A stretch of DNA of 64,000 nucleotides from Confluentibacter sediminis (GCF_003258355.1 NZ_QKPO01000007.1:176038-240037), one strand, 5' to 3'. Shown: positions 50,953-60,383, numbered from the stretch's first letter. Notes: generated by a model from the sequence alone, not told the origin. Program-made: numbers and translations.

Positions 50953-51130
50953 AAGATTAATGTTCTATTTTTAAGTAAAATGCGAGTTTAAAAAAAATTT
51001 AAAAGGGCTCTAGTTATTTTAAATTATTAAGGAATGTACTTAATATATGGTTACTTTTGTGTCTATACCATTCATTTTGTAAATAGTAATAATTATGCCT
51101 AGTTAAGTTGTATAAAATCATTTTAAAATT

Positions 51131-51149
51131 AAAAAAATATGTAGGTTTG
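51131..51149 (+). promoter_or_regulatory. -7 promoter element of tgt, shared with accA
   Basis: AAAAAAATATGTAGGTTTG, with TAGGTTTG (51142-51149) matching TAnnTTTG. No TTG at the usual -33 distance. The same 19-mer occurs before accA (54416-54434). Confidence 0.5.
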
Positions 51150-51169
51150 CCGACTTATTATTTCTCAAT

Positions 51170-52300
51170 ATGATATTTGAATTAAAAGCCAAAGACACAC
51201 AAAGTAAAGCAAGGGCAGGTGTAATGAAAACAGATCATGGTGTGATTGAAACGCCTATTTTTATGCCGGTTGGGACAGTAGCTACTGTAAAAGGTGTGCA
51301 TCAACGTGAACTTAAAAATGATATTAATCCAGATATTATTCTTGGCAATACCTATCATTTGTATTTACGTCCGCAAACCCATATTATAGAAAAGGCTGGG
51401 GGATTGCATAAATTCATGAATTGGGACAGAAATATTTTAACAGATTCTGGAGGCTATCAAGTGTATTCGTTGTCAGCTAATAGAAAGATAAAAGAAGAAG
51501 GAGTCAAATTCAAGTCGCACATCGATGGGAGTTATCATGTTTTTACGCCAGAAAATGTGATGGAAATTCAACGAAGTATAGGTGCGGATATTATTATGGC
51601 TTTTGATGAGTGTACTCCATATCCATGTGAATATAATTATGCAAAACGCTCAATGCATATGACCCACCGTTGGTTAGATAGATGTATTAATCATTTAGAA
51701 AAATTACCATTTAAATACGATTATAGTCAGGCATTTTTTCCCATAGTTCAAGGAAGCACTTATAAAGACCTAAGAATACAATCCGCTGAATATATAGCCA
51801 ATGCAGGAGCTGTTGGTAATGCTATTGGTGGTTTATCAGTAGGAGAACCAGCTGAAGAAATGTATGCTATGACCGAAGTTGTTTGCAACATTTTGCCAGA
51901 AGACAAACCTAGGTATTTAATGGGGGTTGGTACACCAATAAATATATTAGAGAATATTGCGTTAGGTATAGATATGTTTGACTGTGTGATGCCGACAAGA
52001 AATGCTAGAAATGGGATGTTATTTACGGCTTATGGCACTATAAATATTAAAAACAAGAAGTGGGAAGACGATTTTTCGCCTATTGATGATATGGGAATAA
52101 CCTTTGTAGATACAGAATATACAAAAGCATATTTGAGGCATTTATTTATTGTTAACGAGTTGTTAGGAAAACAAATTGCGACCATTCATAATCTAGGATT
52201 CTATTTATGGTTGGTACGTGAAGCCAGAAAACATATATTAGCAGGAGATTTTAAAGATTGGAAAGATAAAATGGTCAAACAAATGGATAATAGATTATAA
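51170..52300 (+). CDS. tgt: Queuine/preQ1 tRNA-guanine transglycosylase
   Basis: A 376-residue enzyme that exchanges the wobble guanine of GUN tRNAs for a queuosine precursor. DSGGYQVYSL and FDECTPYPC form the active-site side (Asp), and IDMFDCVMPTRNARNG carries the nucleophile Asp. In the usual zinc site, where bacterial Tgt has CxCxxC, this protein reads DFSPIDDMGITFVDTEYTKAYLRHL with no Cys; the downstream His in IATIHNLGFY is kept. From memory other Flavobacteria show the same, so it is probably a lineage trait and not decay. First of a + strand group with lptG-like and EamA genes. Confidence 0.94.
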   Translation: MIFELKAKDTQSKARAGVMKTDHGVIETPIFMPVGTVATVKGVHQRELKNDINPDIILGNTYHLYLRPQTHIIEKAGGLHKFMNWDRNILTDSGGYQVYSLSANRKIKEEGVKFKSHIDGSYHVFTPENVMEIQRSIGADIIMAFDECTPYPCEYNYAKRSMHMTHRWLDRCINHLEKLPFKYDYSQAFFPIVQGSTYKDLRIQSAEYIANAGAVGNAIGGLSVGEPAEEMYAMTEVVCNILPEDKPRYLMGVGTPINILENIALGIDMFDCVMPTRNARNGMLFTAYGTINIKNKKWEDDFSPIDDMGITFVDTEYTKAYLRHLFIVNELLGKQIATIHNLGFYLWLVREARKHILAGDFKDWKDKMVKQMDNRL

Positions 52301-52358
52301 AGTTAAAAGTTACTTCAATTATAAATCGTCAATAAAAATCTAATACCAAATATCAAAA

Positions 52359-53435
52359 TTGAAAATACTAGACTGGTACATATTAAAACGTTATCTTTTT
52401 ACATTTTCTGCAATGTTATTGCTGTTCATCCCTATTGGTATTACCGTGCATCTTGCCGAAAAAATAGGAAAGATTTTAGACAATAATGTGCCAATTGGTG
52501 AAGTGCTAGTTTATTTTTTGAACTTTACTATATATTTTGCCAATTTACTCTTTCCCTTATTTTTATTTTTATCGGTTATTTGGTTTACTTCTAAACTTGC
52601 CAATAATACAGAAGTGGTCGCCTTTTTAAGTTCTGGCGTGTCTTTTTCAAGATTTCTAAGACCCTATATCTATGGAGCATCTATTGCAGCTATTTTTGCT
52701 TTAGTATTAGGTTTATACTTAGCACCTATTGCAAGTAAAGGTTTCAATGAATTTGATTATAAGTATTTTAAAACAGGAAGAAGTGCTGTTGAAAACTCCA
52801 ACGTTTTTAGACAAATTAATGCTAAAGAGCTTATTTATGTGAGTAGTTTTGATCCTAACAATAAACAAGGAACAAATTTTATTTTAGAGCATTTTGAAGA
52901 TAATGTTATGACTCATAAAATAACGGCTGATATTATAAAATATAATGATGAAGACACATTATATACCTTGACTAATTATACGAAACGTATTATTGGCAAT
53001 ACTACAGATAAATTAGAAATTGAAAGAAAGAAAGATACACTGTTTGCTTTTGATGCAGAAGATTTAACACCTGTGATATACATTGCTGAAACCAAAATGT
53101 ATGGCGATTTAAAACAATTTATAGATAAAGAAGAAGCTAGAGGATCTTCTAACGTAGGTCGATATAAATTAGTGCTTTACAGAAAATGGAGTTTGCCTGT
53201 TTCTGTATTTATTTTAACGATTATTGCTGTTGCGGTATCGTCTATAAAGCGACGAGGCGGTATGGGGATAAATTTAGCCTTAGGTATTTGTATTGCTATG
53301 GTTTTTGTATTTTTTGATAAAATTTTTGGCGTCATGGCAGAGCAATCAGATTTTTCACCTGTAATAGCCACATGGTTTCCCAATGTTATTTTTGGAATAA
53401 TAGCTTTATTTCTTCTTCGAAATGCTAAACGATAG
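52359..53435 (+). CDS. LptG/LptF-family permease (YjgP/YjgQ), TTG start
   Basis: A 358-residue inner-membrane protein of the lipopolysaccharide export system. Membrane segments near residues 12-35, 50-80, 95-125 and three at the C-terminus (SLPVSVFILTIIAVAVS onward), with a periplasmic jellyroll-type domain between, as in LptG. The start is TTG at 52359: the family N-terminus KILDWYILKRYL begins directly after it, an in-frame stop lies 18 bases upstream, and no ATG occurs until residue 19. Its last 14 bases overlap the next gene. Confidence 0.9.
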   Translation: MKILDWYILKRYLFTFSAMLLLFIPIGITVHLAEKIGKILDNNVPIGEVLVYFLNFTIYFANLLFPLFLFLSVIWFTSKLANNTEVVAFLSSGVSFSRFLRPYIYGASIAAIFALVLGLYLAPIASKGFNEFDYKYFKTGRSAVENSNVFRQINAKELIYVSSFDPNNKQGTNFILEHFEDNVMTHKITADIIKYNDEDTLYTLTNYTKRIIGNTTDKLEIERKKDTLFAFDAEDLTPVIYIAETKMYGDLKQFIDKEEARGSSNVGRYKLVLYRKWSLPVSVFILTIIAVAVSSIKRRGGMGINLALGICIAMVFVFFDKIFGVMAEQSDFSPVIATWFPNVIFGIIALFLLRNAKR

Positions 53436-54313
53436 GTTCAAGAATTACCTGCATCTACATTTTTTGGTTTTTATAGCTGGTTTTACTGCCATTTTAGGTC
53501 AACTAATTACAATACATGCAGTACCGTTGGTGTGGTTTAGAATGACTATTGCATCTATTTTAATATTCATTTATATTAAAATAGCCAAAATTCATATTAA
53601 AATACCTCTTAAATCAGTTTTAAGACTGTCTATTGCAGGTATTATTATTGCATTGCATCACTTTTTTTGGCGCTATTGATGCATCCAATGTTTCCGTCAC
53701 CTTGGCGGTATTTTCATCAGGAACTTTCTTTGCATCTATAATAGAGCCCATTATATATAAACGCCGTATTATTTGGTACGAAATTTTCTTTGGAATCTTT
53801 GTAATACTTGGAGTTTTTGTAATCACCCAAAGTGAGATTAGCCATATTAAAGGAATTGTACTTGGTATTTTAGCAGCCTTTTTCTCATCATTATTTGCTG
53901 TGCTAAATGGTGATTTTTTAAAGCAGCATACGGCAACTGTCATTTCATTCTATGAATTTATAAGTGGTGTAATATTTATCACGCTTTTTATACTCATTTT
54001 TGAAGATGGTTTTTCATGGTATTTTTTCGATATAAGCACTGTCGATTTTTGGTATTTGTTCATTTTAGGGTCTATTTGTACTGCTTATGCATTTATAGCG
54101 GCAATTTATGTTATGAGGCATATAAGTCCATATACCGTTGTTCTTACTTATAATTTAGAGCCTATTTATGGTATTATGATGGCCATTATTCTTTTTCCTG
54201 AAAAAGAAAAAATGAGTCCTACATTTTACTATGGTGCATCAATCATTATAGTTACCGTTCTATTAAACGCCGTGTTAAAAAACATGCGGAGGCTGAAAAG
54301 AAAACATGCTTAG
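53422..54313 (+). pseudogene. EamA/DMT-family transporter, frameshifted
   Basis: An inner-membrane drug/metabolite-type transporter broken into two frames. The first frame (53422-53679) gives MLNDRFKNYLHLHFLVFIAG through GIIIALHHFFWRY and stops. The second frame resumes as HCITFFGAIDASNVSVTLA and continues to 54313 with the remaining membrane helices. The break falls at 53647-53658, where ATTGC is present twice; a third ATTGC copy would restore one frame reading GIIIALHCITFFGAI, the expected family sequence at the expected length. So one 5-base unit seems to have been lost by slippage, or the assembly is wrong here. Overlaps the lptG-like gene by 14 bases. Confidence 0.88.
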
Positions 54314-54415
54314 CTCTCAATCTGGATTAAAGTTTTTATATTTTCTTAGATGTTATTATTTTTGTAATTCGGGCAAAGAGAACCTATATTTCGTAATTTT
54401 ACTTAAGTTAAATTG

Positions 54416-54434
54416 AAAAAAATATGTAGGTTTG
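54416..54434 (+). promoter_or_regulatory. -7 promoter element of accA, same 19-mer as before tgt
   Basis: Identical 19 bases to 51131-51149, including TAGGTTTG (54427-54434). Lies 32 bases before the accA ATG. Confidence 0.5.
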
Positions 54435-54466
54435 TAAGCTAATTAAAAATAGAATCATAAATTCTT

Positions 54467-55420
54467 ATGGAATATTTAGAATTTGAACTTCCCATTAAAG
54501 AGCTAGAAGAACAGCTTCAAAAATGTCAAGTAATTGGAAAAGAAAGTGATGTTGATGTGTCTGGAACTTGTTCACAAATTGAAAAGAAACTTATTGACAC
54601 AAAAACCAAGATTTATAAAGATTTGACGGCTTGGCAACGCGTTCAATTATCCAGACATCCAGATAGACCTTATACACTAGATCATATTCGTGCTATTTGT
54701 GGTGAATCATTTTTAGAACTTCACGGAGATAGAAGTTTTAAAGATGATAAAGCAATGATTGGTGGTTTGGGAAAAATTGGAGATCAAAGTTTTATGTTTA
54801 TTGGGCAACAAAAAGGCTACAACACAAAGACACGCCAATATAGAAATTTTGGAATGGCAAACCCCGAAGGATATCGTAAAGCATTACGCTTAATGAAATC
54901 TGCTGAAAAATTTGGAATTCCTGTAGTAACGCTTATCGATACACCTGGTGCCTACCCTGGTTTAGAGGCAGAAGAGCGTGGACAAGGAGAAGCCATTGCT
55001 AGAAATATTTTAGAAATGACACGTTTAAAAGTACCTATCATTACTGTGATTGTTGGGGAAGGAGCATCAGGTGGAGCTCTTGGTATAGGTGTTGGAGATG
55101 TGGTATTGATGTTAGAAAACACATGGTATTCTGTTATTTCACCTGAATCGTGTTCTTCTATTCTTTGGCATAGTTGGGAATATAAAGAACAAGCAGCCGA
55201 GGCTTTAAAATTGACATCAACTGATATGAAAAAACAAAAGTTGATTGATGAAATAATTAAAGAACCTTTAGGAGGTGCTCATAGAGATAGAGAAAAAACA
55301 TTTAAATCTGTAAGCAATGCCATTGTAAAATATTATGATACGCTTAAAAACTTATCACCAAAAGATTTGGTAAATCAGCGTATGGAAAAATATGCTAATA
55401 TGGGAGTGTTTAAAGGATAA
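54467..55420 (+). CDS. accA: Acetyl-CoA carboxylase, carboxyltransferase subunit alpha
   Basis: A 317-residue cytoplasmic subunit that, with AccD, moves the carboxyl group from biotin to acetyl-CoA for fatty-acid synthesis. N-terminal helix, then [20 protein letters not shown], the crotonase-like core with [19 protein letters not shown] and [18 protein letters not shown] (oxyanion glycines). Normal length. Followed by a terminator. Confidence 0.96.
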   Translation: MEYLEFELPIKELEEQLQKCQVIGKESDVDVSGTCSQIEKKLIDTKTKIYKDLTAWQRVQLSRHPDRPYTLDHIRAICGESFLELHGDRSFKDDKAMIGGLGKIGDQSFMFIGQQKGYNTKTRQYRNFGMANPEGYRKALRLMKSAEKFGIPVVTLIDTPGAYPGLEAEERGQGEAIARNILEMTRLKVPIITVIVGEGASGGALGIGVGDVVLMLENTWYSVISPESCSSILWHSWEYKEQAAEALKLTSTDMKKQKLIDEIIKEPLGGAHRDREKTFKSVSNAIVKYYDTLKNLSPKDLVNQRMEKYANMGVFKG

Positions 55421-55440
55421 TCCTTTTAAAATCATAGCAT

Positions 55441-55475
55441 AAAAAAATCTGAAGTCTTTGGCTTCGGATTTTTTT
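55441..55475 (+). terminator. Terminator of accA
   Basis: Stem AAAAAATCTGAAG with CTTCGGATTTTTT (one G-U pair), 6-base loop, T-run. About 20 bases after the stop codon. The A-run on the left arm allows function on the - strand too. Confidence 0.88.
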
Positions 55476-55587
55476 ATGCTTATCCACAATAATCGTAAGT
55501 TGTTAACAGTTCGATTGTTAATGGCTGGTTAACAATGATATTTTATATAATGTTTAAAAACTCTCGTAATTAGTTATTTTCGCAGTT

Positions 55588-57129
55588 ATGAAACAACCTG
55601 AACAAATAAAATCCTATAAAGTCGATAAAAGCACACTAATAAGTCTAGAGAAAGGAAAAATACCTCCTCAAGCACTTGATTTAGAAGAGGTTGTGTTGGG
55701 GGCTATGATGATTGATAAAAAAGGGGTTGATGAGGTTATTGATATTCTAAGCCCCGATGCATTCTATAAAGAATCCCATCAGCATATATTTCAAGCTATT
55801 TATCAGTTGTTTGAAAATAGTGAGCCAGTAGACTTATTAACAGTTTCAACACAGCTCAAAAAAAACTCAAAGTTAGAGTTGGCGGGTGGTGATTTTTATC
55901 TTATTTCACTAACCCAAAAAGTGTCATCTTCTGCCCATATTGAGTTTCATGCACGTATCATTTTACAGAAATTCATTCAACGTAGTTTAATAAAAATTTC
56001 TAGTGAAATTATTGAAGATGCCTATGATGAAACTAAAGATGTTTTCGATTTACTGGATAATGCCGAATCAAAACTTTACGAAGTCACTCAAGGCAATATC
56101 AAAAAATCCAGTGAAACAGCTCAAGATTTAGTCATTCAGGCTAAGAAAAAAATTGAAGAAATATCCAATAAAGAAGGATTAAGTGGTATTCCTACAGGGT
56201 TTACAAAATTAGATAAACTAACATCAGGCTGGCAACCATCCGATTTGATTATTGTGGCGGCCCGCCCTGGTATGGGGAAAACGGCTTTAACGCTATCTAT
56301 GGCACGAAACATTGCAGTCGATTTGAATATTCCAGTGGCATTCTTTTCTTTGGAGATGGCTTCTGTACAATTAATTACCCGTTTAATTTCTAGTGAAACA
56401 GGATTGTCTTCGGAAAAATTAAGAACAGGAAAGCTTGAAAAACACGAATGGGAACAATTGAATGTCAAAGTAAAAGGTCTTGAAAAAGCACCATTATATA
56501 TTGATGATACACCATCATTGTCTATTTTCGATTTAAGAGCCAAAGCGAGACGTTTATCATCGCAACATGGTATTAAATTGATTATGATTGATTATTTACA
56601 ATTAATGACGGGCGGCAGTAGCCATGGTGGAAACCGTGAACAGGAAATCTCTATGATTTCAAGAAACTTAAAAGCATTGGCTAAAGAATTAAATGTGCCA
56701 GTAATTGCATTATCACAATTATCGCGTGCGGTAGAAACCCGAGGCGGTAGTAAAAGGCCATTGCTTTCCGATTTACGTGAGTCTGGTGCCATCGAGCAAG
56801 ATGCTGATATTGTAAGCTTTATTTATAGGCCGGAATACTATAAAATTGATGAATGGGATGATGAAGAGCGTTCGCCGACCGAAGGGCAAGCAGAATTTAT
56901 TGTAGCCAAACACAGAAATGGTGGTTTAGAAAACATCCGTTTAAAATTTATTGGACATTTAGGTAAATTTGATAATCTGGATAATTTTGATTCGCCTTTT
57001 GAATTCCATTCTAAAATGAATGCTGCCGCTAACGATGATACCTTTAAAACTGATAATTTTAAAGCTAGTCCGGATCAAGCTTTTGGAAGTTCATTTAATG
57101 ATGACGATGATAGTGATGTGCCGTTTTAA
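55588..57129 (+). CDS. dnaB: Replicative DNA helicase DnaB
   Basis: A 513-residue hexameric helicase that unwinds DNA at the replication fork. N-terminal DnaB domain (ALDLEEVVLGAMMIDKK), linker, RecA-type motor with Walker A ARPGMGKT, Walker B LIMIDYLQLM, and arginine/polar motifs QLSRAVETRGGSKRP. No intein. After the motor there is a flexible ~50-residue tail ending SSFNDDDDSDVPF, which resembles the acidic Pro-Phe tip of SSB. Stands alone between terminator-bounded units. Confidence 0.97.
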   Translation: MKQPEQIKSYKVDKSTLISLEKGKIPPQALDLEEVVLGAMMIDKKGVDEVIDILSPDAFYKESHQHIFQAIYQLFENSEPVDLLTVSTQLKKNSKLELAGGDFYLISLTQKVSSSAHIEFHARIILQKFIQRSLIKISSEIIEDAYDETKDVFDLLDNAESKLYEVTQGNIKKSSETAQDLVIQAKKKIEEISNKEGLSGIPTGFTKLDKLTSGWQPSDLIIVAARPGMGKTALTLSMARNIAVDLNIPVAFFSLEMASVQLITRLISSETGLSSEKLRTGKLEKHEWEQLNVKVKGLEKAPLYIDDTPSLSIFDLRAKARRLSSQHGIKLIMIDYLQLMTGGSSHGGNREQEISMISRNLKALAKELNVPVIALSQLSRAVETRGGSKRPLLSDLRESGAIEQDADIVSFIYRPEYYKIDEWDDEERSPTEGQAEFIVAKHRNGGLENIRLKFIGHLGKFDNLDNFDSPFEFHSKMNAAANDDTFKTDNFKASPDQAFGSSFNDDDDSDVPF

Positions 57130-57195
57130 AACATAAAACTTAATATTTCCCTAAAGCATTTCAAGTGAATATATTTTTTCATTACCTTTCGGTTT

Positions 57196-58455
57196 ATGAA
57201 GAAAACCCTATCTATCATATTATTTCTATTCTTTTCCATACATACATTTGCATCGTATGTGTTAATTCCTATGGATACAGAGGGACAAAAAAATCATTTA
57301 AAAGCTTATGGTATTACCTATTGGGTACTTAGTAAAGAGCTTAAGGTAAAATGGTTGCTTAATTACAGAGGTGGTTCCTTTTTGTTGCCAGATACTTCAG
57401 AGATTCAAAAAGAATGTCAAATTAGAGGGGTCTCGTTTGAAGTACTTTCAGATTCAAAAACCGAAAGTATTTTAGAAGACATCAGTAGCCCAAGTCAAAA
57501 TATGGAAGCGGTCGTTTTGGAAAAAGCCCCAAAAATAGCAGTGTATACACCTAATGGAAAACAACCTTGGGATGATGCTGTAACTATGGTGTTGCAATAT
57601 GCCGAAATTCCTTATGAAACTGTTTATGATGAAGAAGTTTTAAATGACGGACTTTTGGCTTTTGATTGGTTGCATCTACACCACGAAGATTTTACGGGAC
57701 AATATGGCAAATTTTATGGATCCTACAGAGCTGCGTCATGGTATATAGAAGAAAAAAAAGCAGCTGAAGAATTAGCTCAAAAATTAGGTTATAACAAAGT
57801 ATCTCAGGAAAAATTAGCGGTAGCTTTAAAAATTAGAGATTATGTGATTGGTGGTGGATTTATGTTTGCTATGTGCAGTGCCGCTGACAGTTTTGATATA
57901 GCATTAGCCGCCGAAGGATTAGATATTTGTGAACCTATGTTTGATGGAGATGCCAGTGACCCGGGATATCAAAACAAAGTAGATTATAATAAAACATTTG
58001 CATTTACTAATTTCACGTTAGAACAAAGCCCCATGGTTTATGAGTTTTCTTCCATTGACATGACTCAAAAAAGAATGATAACATCTACTAGCGATTATTT
58101 TTCTTTAATGGAATTTTCTGCAAAATGGGATCCCATTCCCACCATGTTATGCCAAAACCATACAGCATTGGTAAAGGGATTTATGGGACAAACCACATCT
58201 TTTACCAGAGATGAAATAAAATCGAACGTATTAGTAATGGGTGAGAGCAAAATTAATGGTGAAGCCAAATACATTCATGGTATTAAAGGGAAAGGCTTTT
58301 TTACGTTTTATGGAGGTCATGATCCAGAAGATTACCAACATAGGGTAGGGGATGCAAAAACAGAACTCGACTTACACCCTAACTCTCCTGGATATAGACT
58401 TATATTAAATAATATATTATTTCCTGCCGCAAGAAAAAAGAAACAGAAAACATAA
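57196..58455 (+). CDS. Secreted protein of the family often labelled asparagine synthetase B; function unknown
   Basis: A 419-residue protein with a signal peptide (MKKTLSIILFLFFSIHTFAS), so it is exported. Bacteroidota relatives are widely labelled asparagine synthetase B, but no PP-loop or N-terminal Cys glutaminase is visible. Instead IAVYTPNGKQPWDDAVTMVLQYAEIPY and GGGFMFAMCSAADSF look like a class-I glutamine-amidotransferase-like fold with a nucleophile-elbow Cys (MCSA, near residue 229). HDPEDYQHRVGD near the end is also conserved-looking. The asparagine synthetase label is probably wrong. Not clearly linked to neighbours. Confidence 0.7.
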   Translation: MKKTLSIILFLFFSIHTFASYVLIPMDTEGQKNHLKAYGITYWVLSKELKVKWLLNYRGGSFLLPDTSEIQKECQIRGVSFEVLSDSKTESILEDISSPSQNMEAVVLEKAPKIAVYTPNGKQPWDDAVTMVLQYAEIPYETVYDEEVLNDGLLAFDWLHLHHEDFTGQYGKFYGSYRAASWYIEEKKAAEELAQKLGYNKVSQEKLAVALKIRDYVIGGGFMFAMCSAADSFDIALAAEGLDICEPMFDGDASDPGYQNKVDYNKTFAFTNFTLEQSPMVYEFSSIDMTQKRMITSTSDYFSLMEFSAKWDPIPTMLCQNHTALVKGFMGQTTSFTRDEIKSNVLVMGESKINGEAKYIHGIKGKGFFTFYGGHDPEDYQHRVGDAKTELDLHPNSPGYRLILNNILFPAARKKKQKT

Positions 58456-58456
58456 T

Positions 58457-58900
58457 TTAATTTTCAACAATAACTGTTTTATTGAAAGTGTAGATGTAAC
58501 CATCTGTAGCAGAGCCACTAGATTTTAAATTTTGATTTATGGTTAAGGTATTACCAGAATTTGTAATAGTTATTTTGCCAACCTCATTAGAATTTATTTT
58601 TATGTATGCATCACTACCAACTTCAACAATAGTATAGGAATAAGTACCAGAATCTAACCCATCTTCAATAGAAGTATCGGTATTTGTATTTGAAACAGTG
58701 AGTGTGGAAGTTGCATCCCTAAATTCCCAGACTATTTTATTAGCAGGGAAATCATTATCAACACCAGAAACACCTCCACTAACATTTTTTAAATGCCAAA
58801 GTACCCTTGTTACTTTAGGGATGTCATTATCAACACTATCAAGGGAACAATTTGTTAAAGCAAAAAAACTAATGCAAGCGATTATTAAAGAATATTTCAT
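58457..58900 (-). CDS. Small lipoprotein, lipocalin-like, function unknown
   Basis: A 147-residue protein with lipobox FALTNCS (Cys near 18). The rest is beta-rich (VLWHLKNVSGG, TYSYTIVEVGSDAYIKI, GKITITNSGNTLTINQ), consistent with a lipocalin-like or META-type barrel common in Flavobacteriia. Ends 1 base after the stop of the convergent upstream gene. Confidence 0.75.
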   Translation of the reverse strand: MKYSLIIACISFFALTNCSLDSVDNDIPKVTRVLWHLKNVSGGVSGVDNDFPANKIVWEFRDATSTLTVSNTNTDTSIEDGLDSGTYSYTIVEVGSDAYIKINSNEVGKITITNSGNTLTINQNLKSSGSATDGYIYTFNKTVIVEN

Positions 58901-59039
58901 GTTATTTTTATTAAGATTTTGTTATACTTGTTTTTTATCTAGATGGAATAAAATAAAAAAGGTTGCGTGTTTAAAACCTAAAAATATAGATTCTATTAGA
59001 AATTATAGTTGAAATTTTAATTTTTTAATAAGTATATCA

Positions 59040-59462
59040 ATGAAATTTTATCAAAAACAATTAAAGTTAAAACCACACTCAAGAGGATTTCATTTAATTA
59101 CCAATGACATTGTAGAAGCTTTATCTGAAATCAAAGATATAAATGTAGGACAATTGCAGGTATTTATTAAACATACATCGGCTAGTTTAACGATTAATGA
59201 AAACGCCGATTATACGGTAAGAGGAGATTTTGAAAGACATTTTAATGTGATGGTTCCAGAAAACACTTCTTATTACGTACACACTTATGAGGGAAGTGAC
59301 GATATGCCTGCTCATATAAAAGCATCATTGCTTGGAGCTTCTGTCAACATACCCATTACCAATGGTAAATTGAATTTAGGAATTTGGCAAGGGATTTATT
59401 TATGCGAACATAGAAATAACGGAGGTGGCAGAGAACTTGTAATTACAGCTTTTGGAAATTAA
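59040..59462 (+). CDS. YjbQ/UPF0047 family protein
   Basis: A 140-residue cytoplasmic protein. Family signatures: VFIKHTSASLTINENAD and IWQGIYLCEHRNNGGGRELVIT. Members have weak thiamine-phosphate synthase activity and form trimers; the physiological role is uncertain. Its stop overlaps the convergent HAD gene by 4 bases. Confidence 0.92.
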   Translation: MKFYQKQLKLKPHSRGFHLITNDIVEALSEIKDINVGQLQVFIKHTSASLTINENADYTVRGDFERHFNVMVPENTSYYVHTYEGSDDMPAHIKASLLGASVNIPITNGKLNLGIWQGIYLCEHRNNGGGRELVITAFGN

Positions 59463-60274
59463 TTATTATAACTTTTTTTAGCTTCTATAAGTTTTTCTAA
59501 AATAATTTCTACACCAAAGTTATTGTTGCTTTTAGTTTCAAATTTTGCAATTTCCTTGACGTTTTCATGTGCATTTTCCATCGCAAAACTGTAAGTGGCA
59601 AGTTTTAGCATTTCGATATCATTATTGTAATCGCCAAAAATCAATGTTTCTTTAGAAGAGATATTATAGGTTTTTTGAAGCAATTCAATAGCATGTCCTT
59701 TATTAGCCAAATCATCAGAAAGATCTACCCAATGCTTACCTGAAATTTTTACTTTATAGTTTGGTTCTAAATGTTTAAAATGGGGATATATGTATTTTTC
59801 AGAATCTATATCATGATATAACGCAATTTTTATAATGTCCTCCTCAACTTCGCAGATACTGTCAATGACTGTAAAGTTGGGATAATATTCAGATAATAGT
59901 TTGATATATCCATTGGAAGCGTTTTTAAAATATGCTTTTAACTTGGTACAAAAAACAGGATGAATATGATTGTTTGAGTTTATTAGCGATTCAACCTGCG
60001 ATAAATATTCTTTTCTTATAGGCGTTGATAATAGAAGATTTTCTTTTTCAATGACAATACCTCCGTTTTCTGCTACAATGATGATCTCGTCTTTAATAGA
60101 GTCTAGCTTTTCTGTGATGCTATAATAAGGCCTTCCGCTGGCGGCTACAAAAAGAATGTTGTGTTTTTTTAGTTCTTTAAATAAATCAAAAAATAAGCTG
60201 CTAACTTCATGATTTGAATTAAGTAAAGTTCCATCCATATCCGATACAACTAACTTGATTTGGGATAAATCCAT
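59459..60274 (-). CDS. Cof-type HAD-IIB family phosphatase
   Basis: A 271-residue cytoplasmic phosphatase. Motif I VVSDMDGTLL (nucleophile Asp), motif II ASGRP, motif III Lys region, motif IV FGDYNNDIEML. The cap is of type IIB. Such enzymes hydrolyse sugar phosphates, FMN or similar small phosphates; the substrate is not assignable. Confidence 0.92.
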   Translation of the reverse strand: MDLSQIKLVVSDMDGTLLNSNHEVSSLFFDLFKELKKHNILFVAASGRPYYSITEKLDSIKDEIIIVAENGGIVIEKENLLLSTPIRKEYLSQVESLINSNNHIHPVFCTKLKAYFKNASNGYIKLLSEYYPNFTVIDSICEVEEDIIKIALYHDIDSEKYIYPHFKHLEPNYKVKISGKHWVDLSDDLANKGHAIELLQKTYNISSKETLIFGDYNNDIEMLKLATYSFAMENAHENVKEIAKFETKSNNNFGVEIILEKLIEAKKSYNN

Positions 60275-60352
60275 ATAAATGTATTATTAAAGTGCAATAT
60301 TAAGATTACTGTATTTGACAGACGTCTCTAAAATGTTAATTTGTTTAAAATG

Positions 60353-60383
60353 AAAAATCCGATTCAATTAGAACCGGATTTTT
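60353..60383 (-). terminator. Terminator of the thrS-infC-rpmI-rplT operon
   Basis: Arms AAAAATCCG (60353-60361) and CGGATTTTT (60375-60383) pair perfectly, with three further pairs inside after one mismatch. The T-run follows on the - strand, 38 bases beyond the rplT stop. Confidence 0.88.

Noticed and set aside
53620..53943. A 107-codon - strand frame inside the EamA region
   Set aside because: It is antisense to recognisable transporter sequence.
57196..58455. Asparagine synthetase function
   Set aside because: The protein has a signal peptide and lacks the PP-loop ATPase and N-terminal Cys glutaminase motifs.
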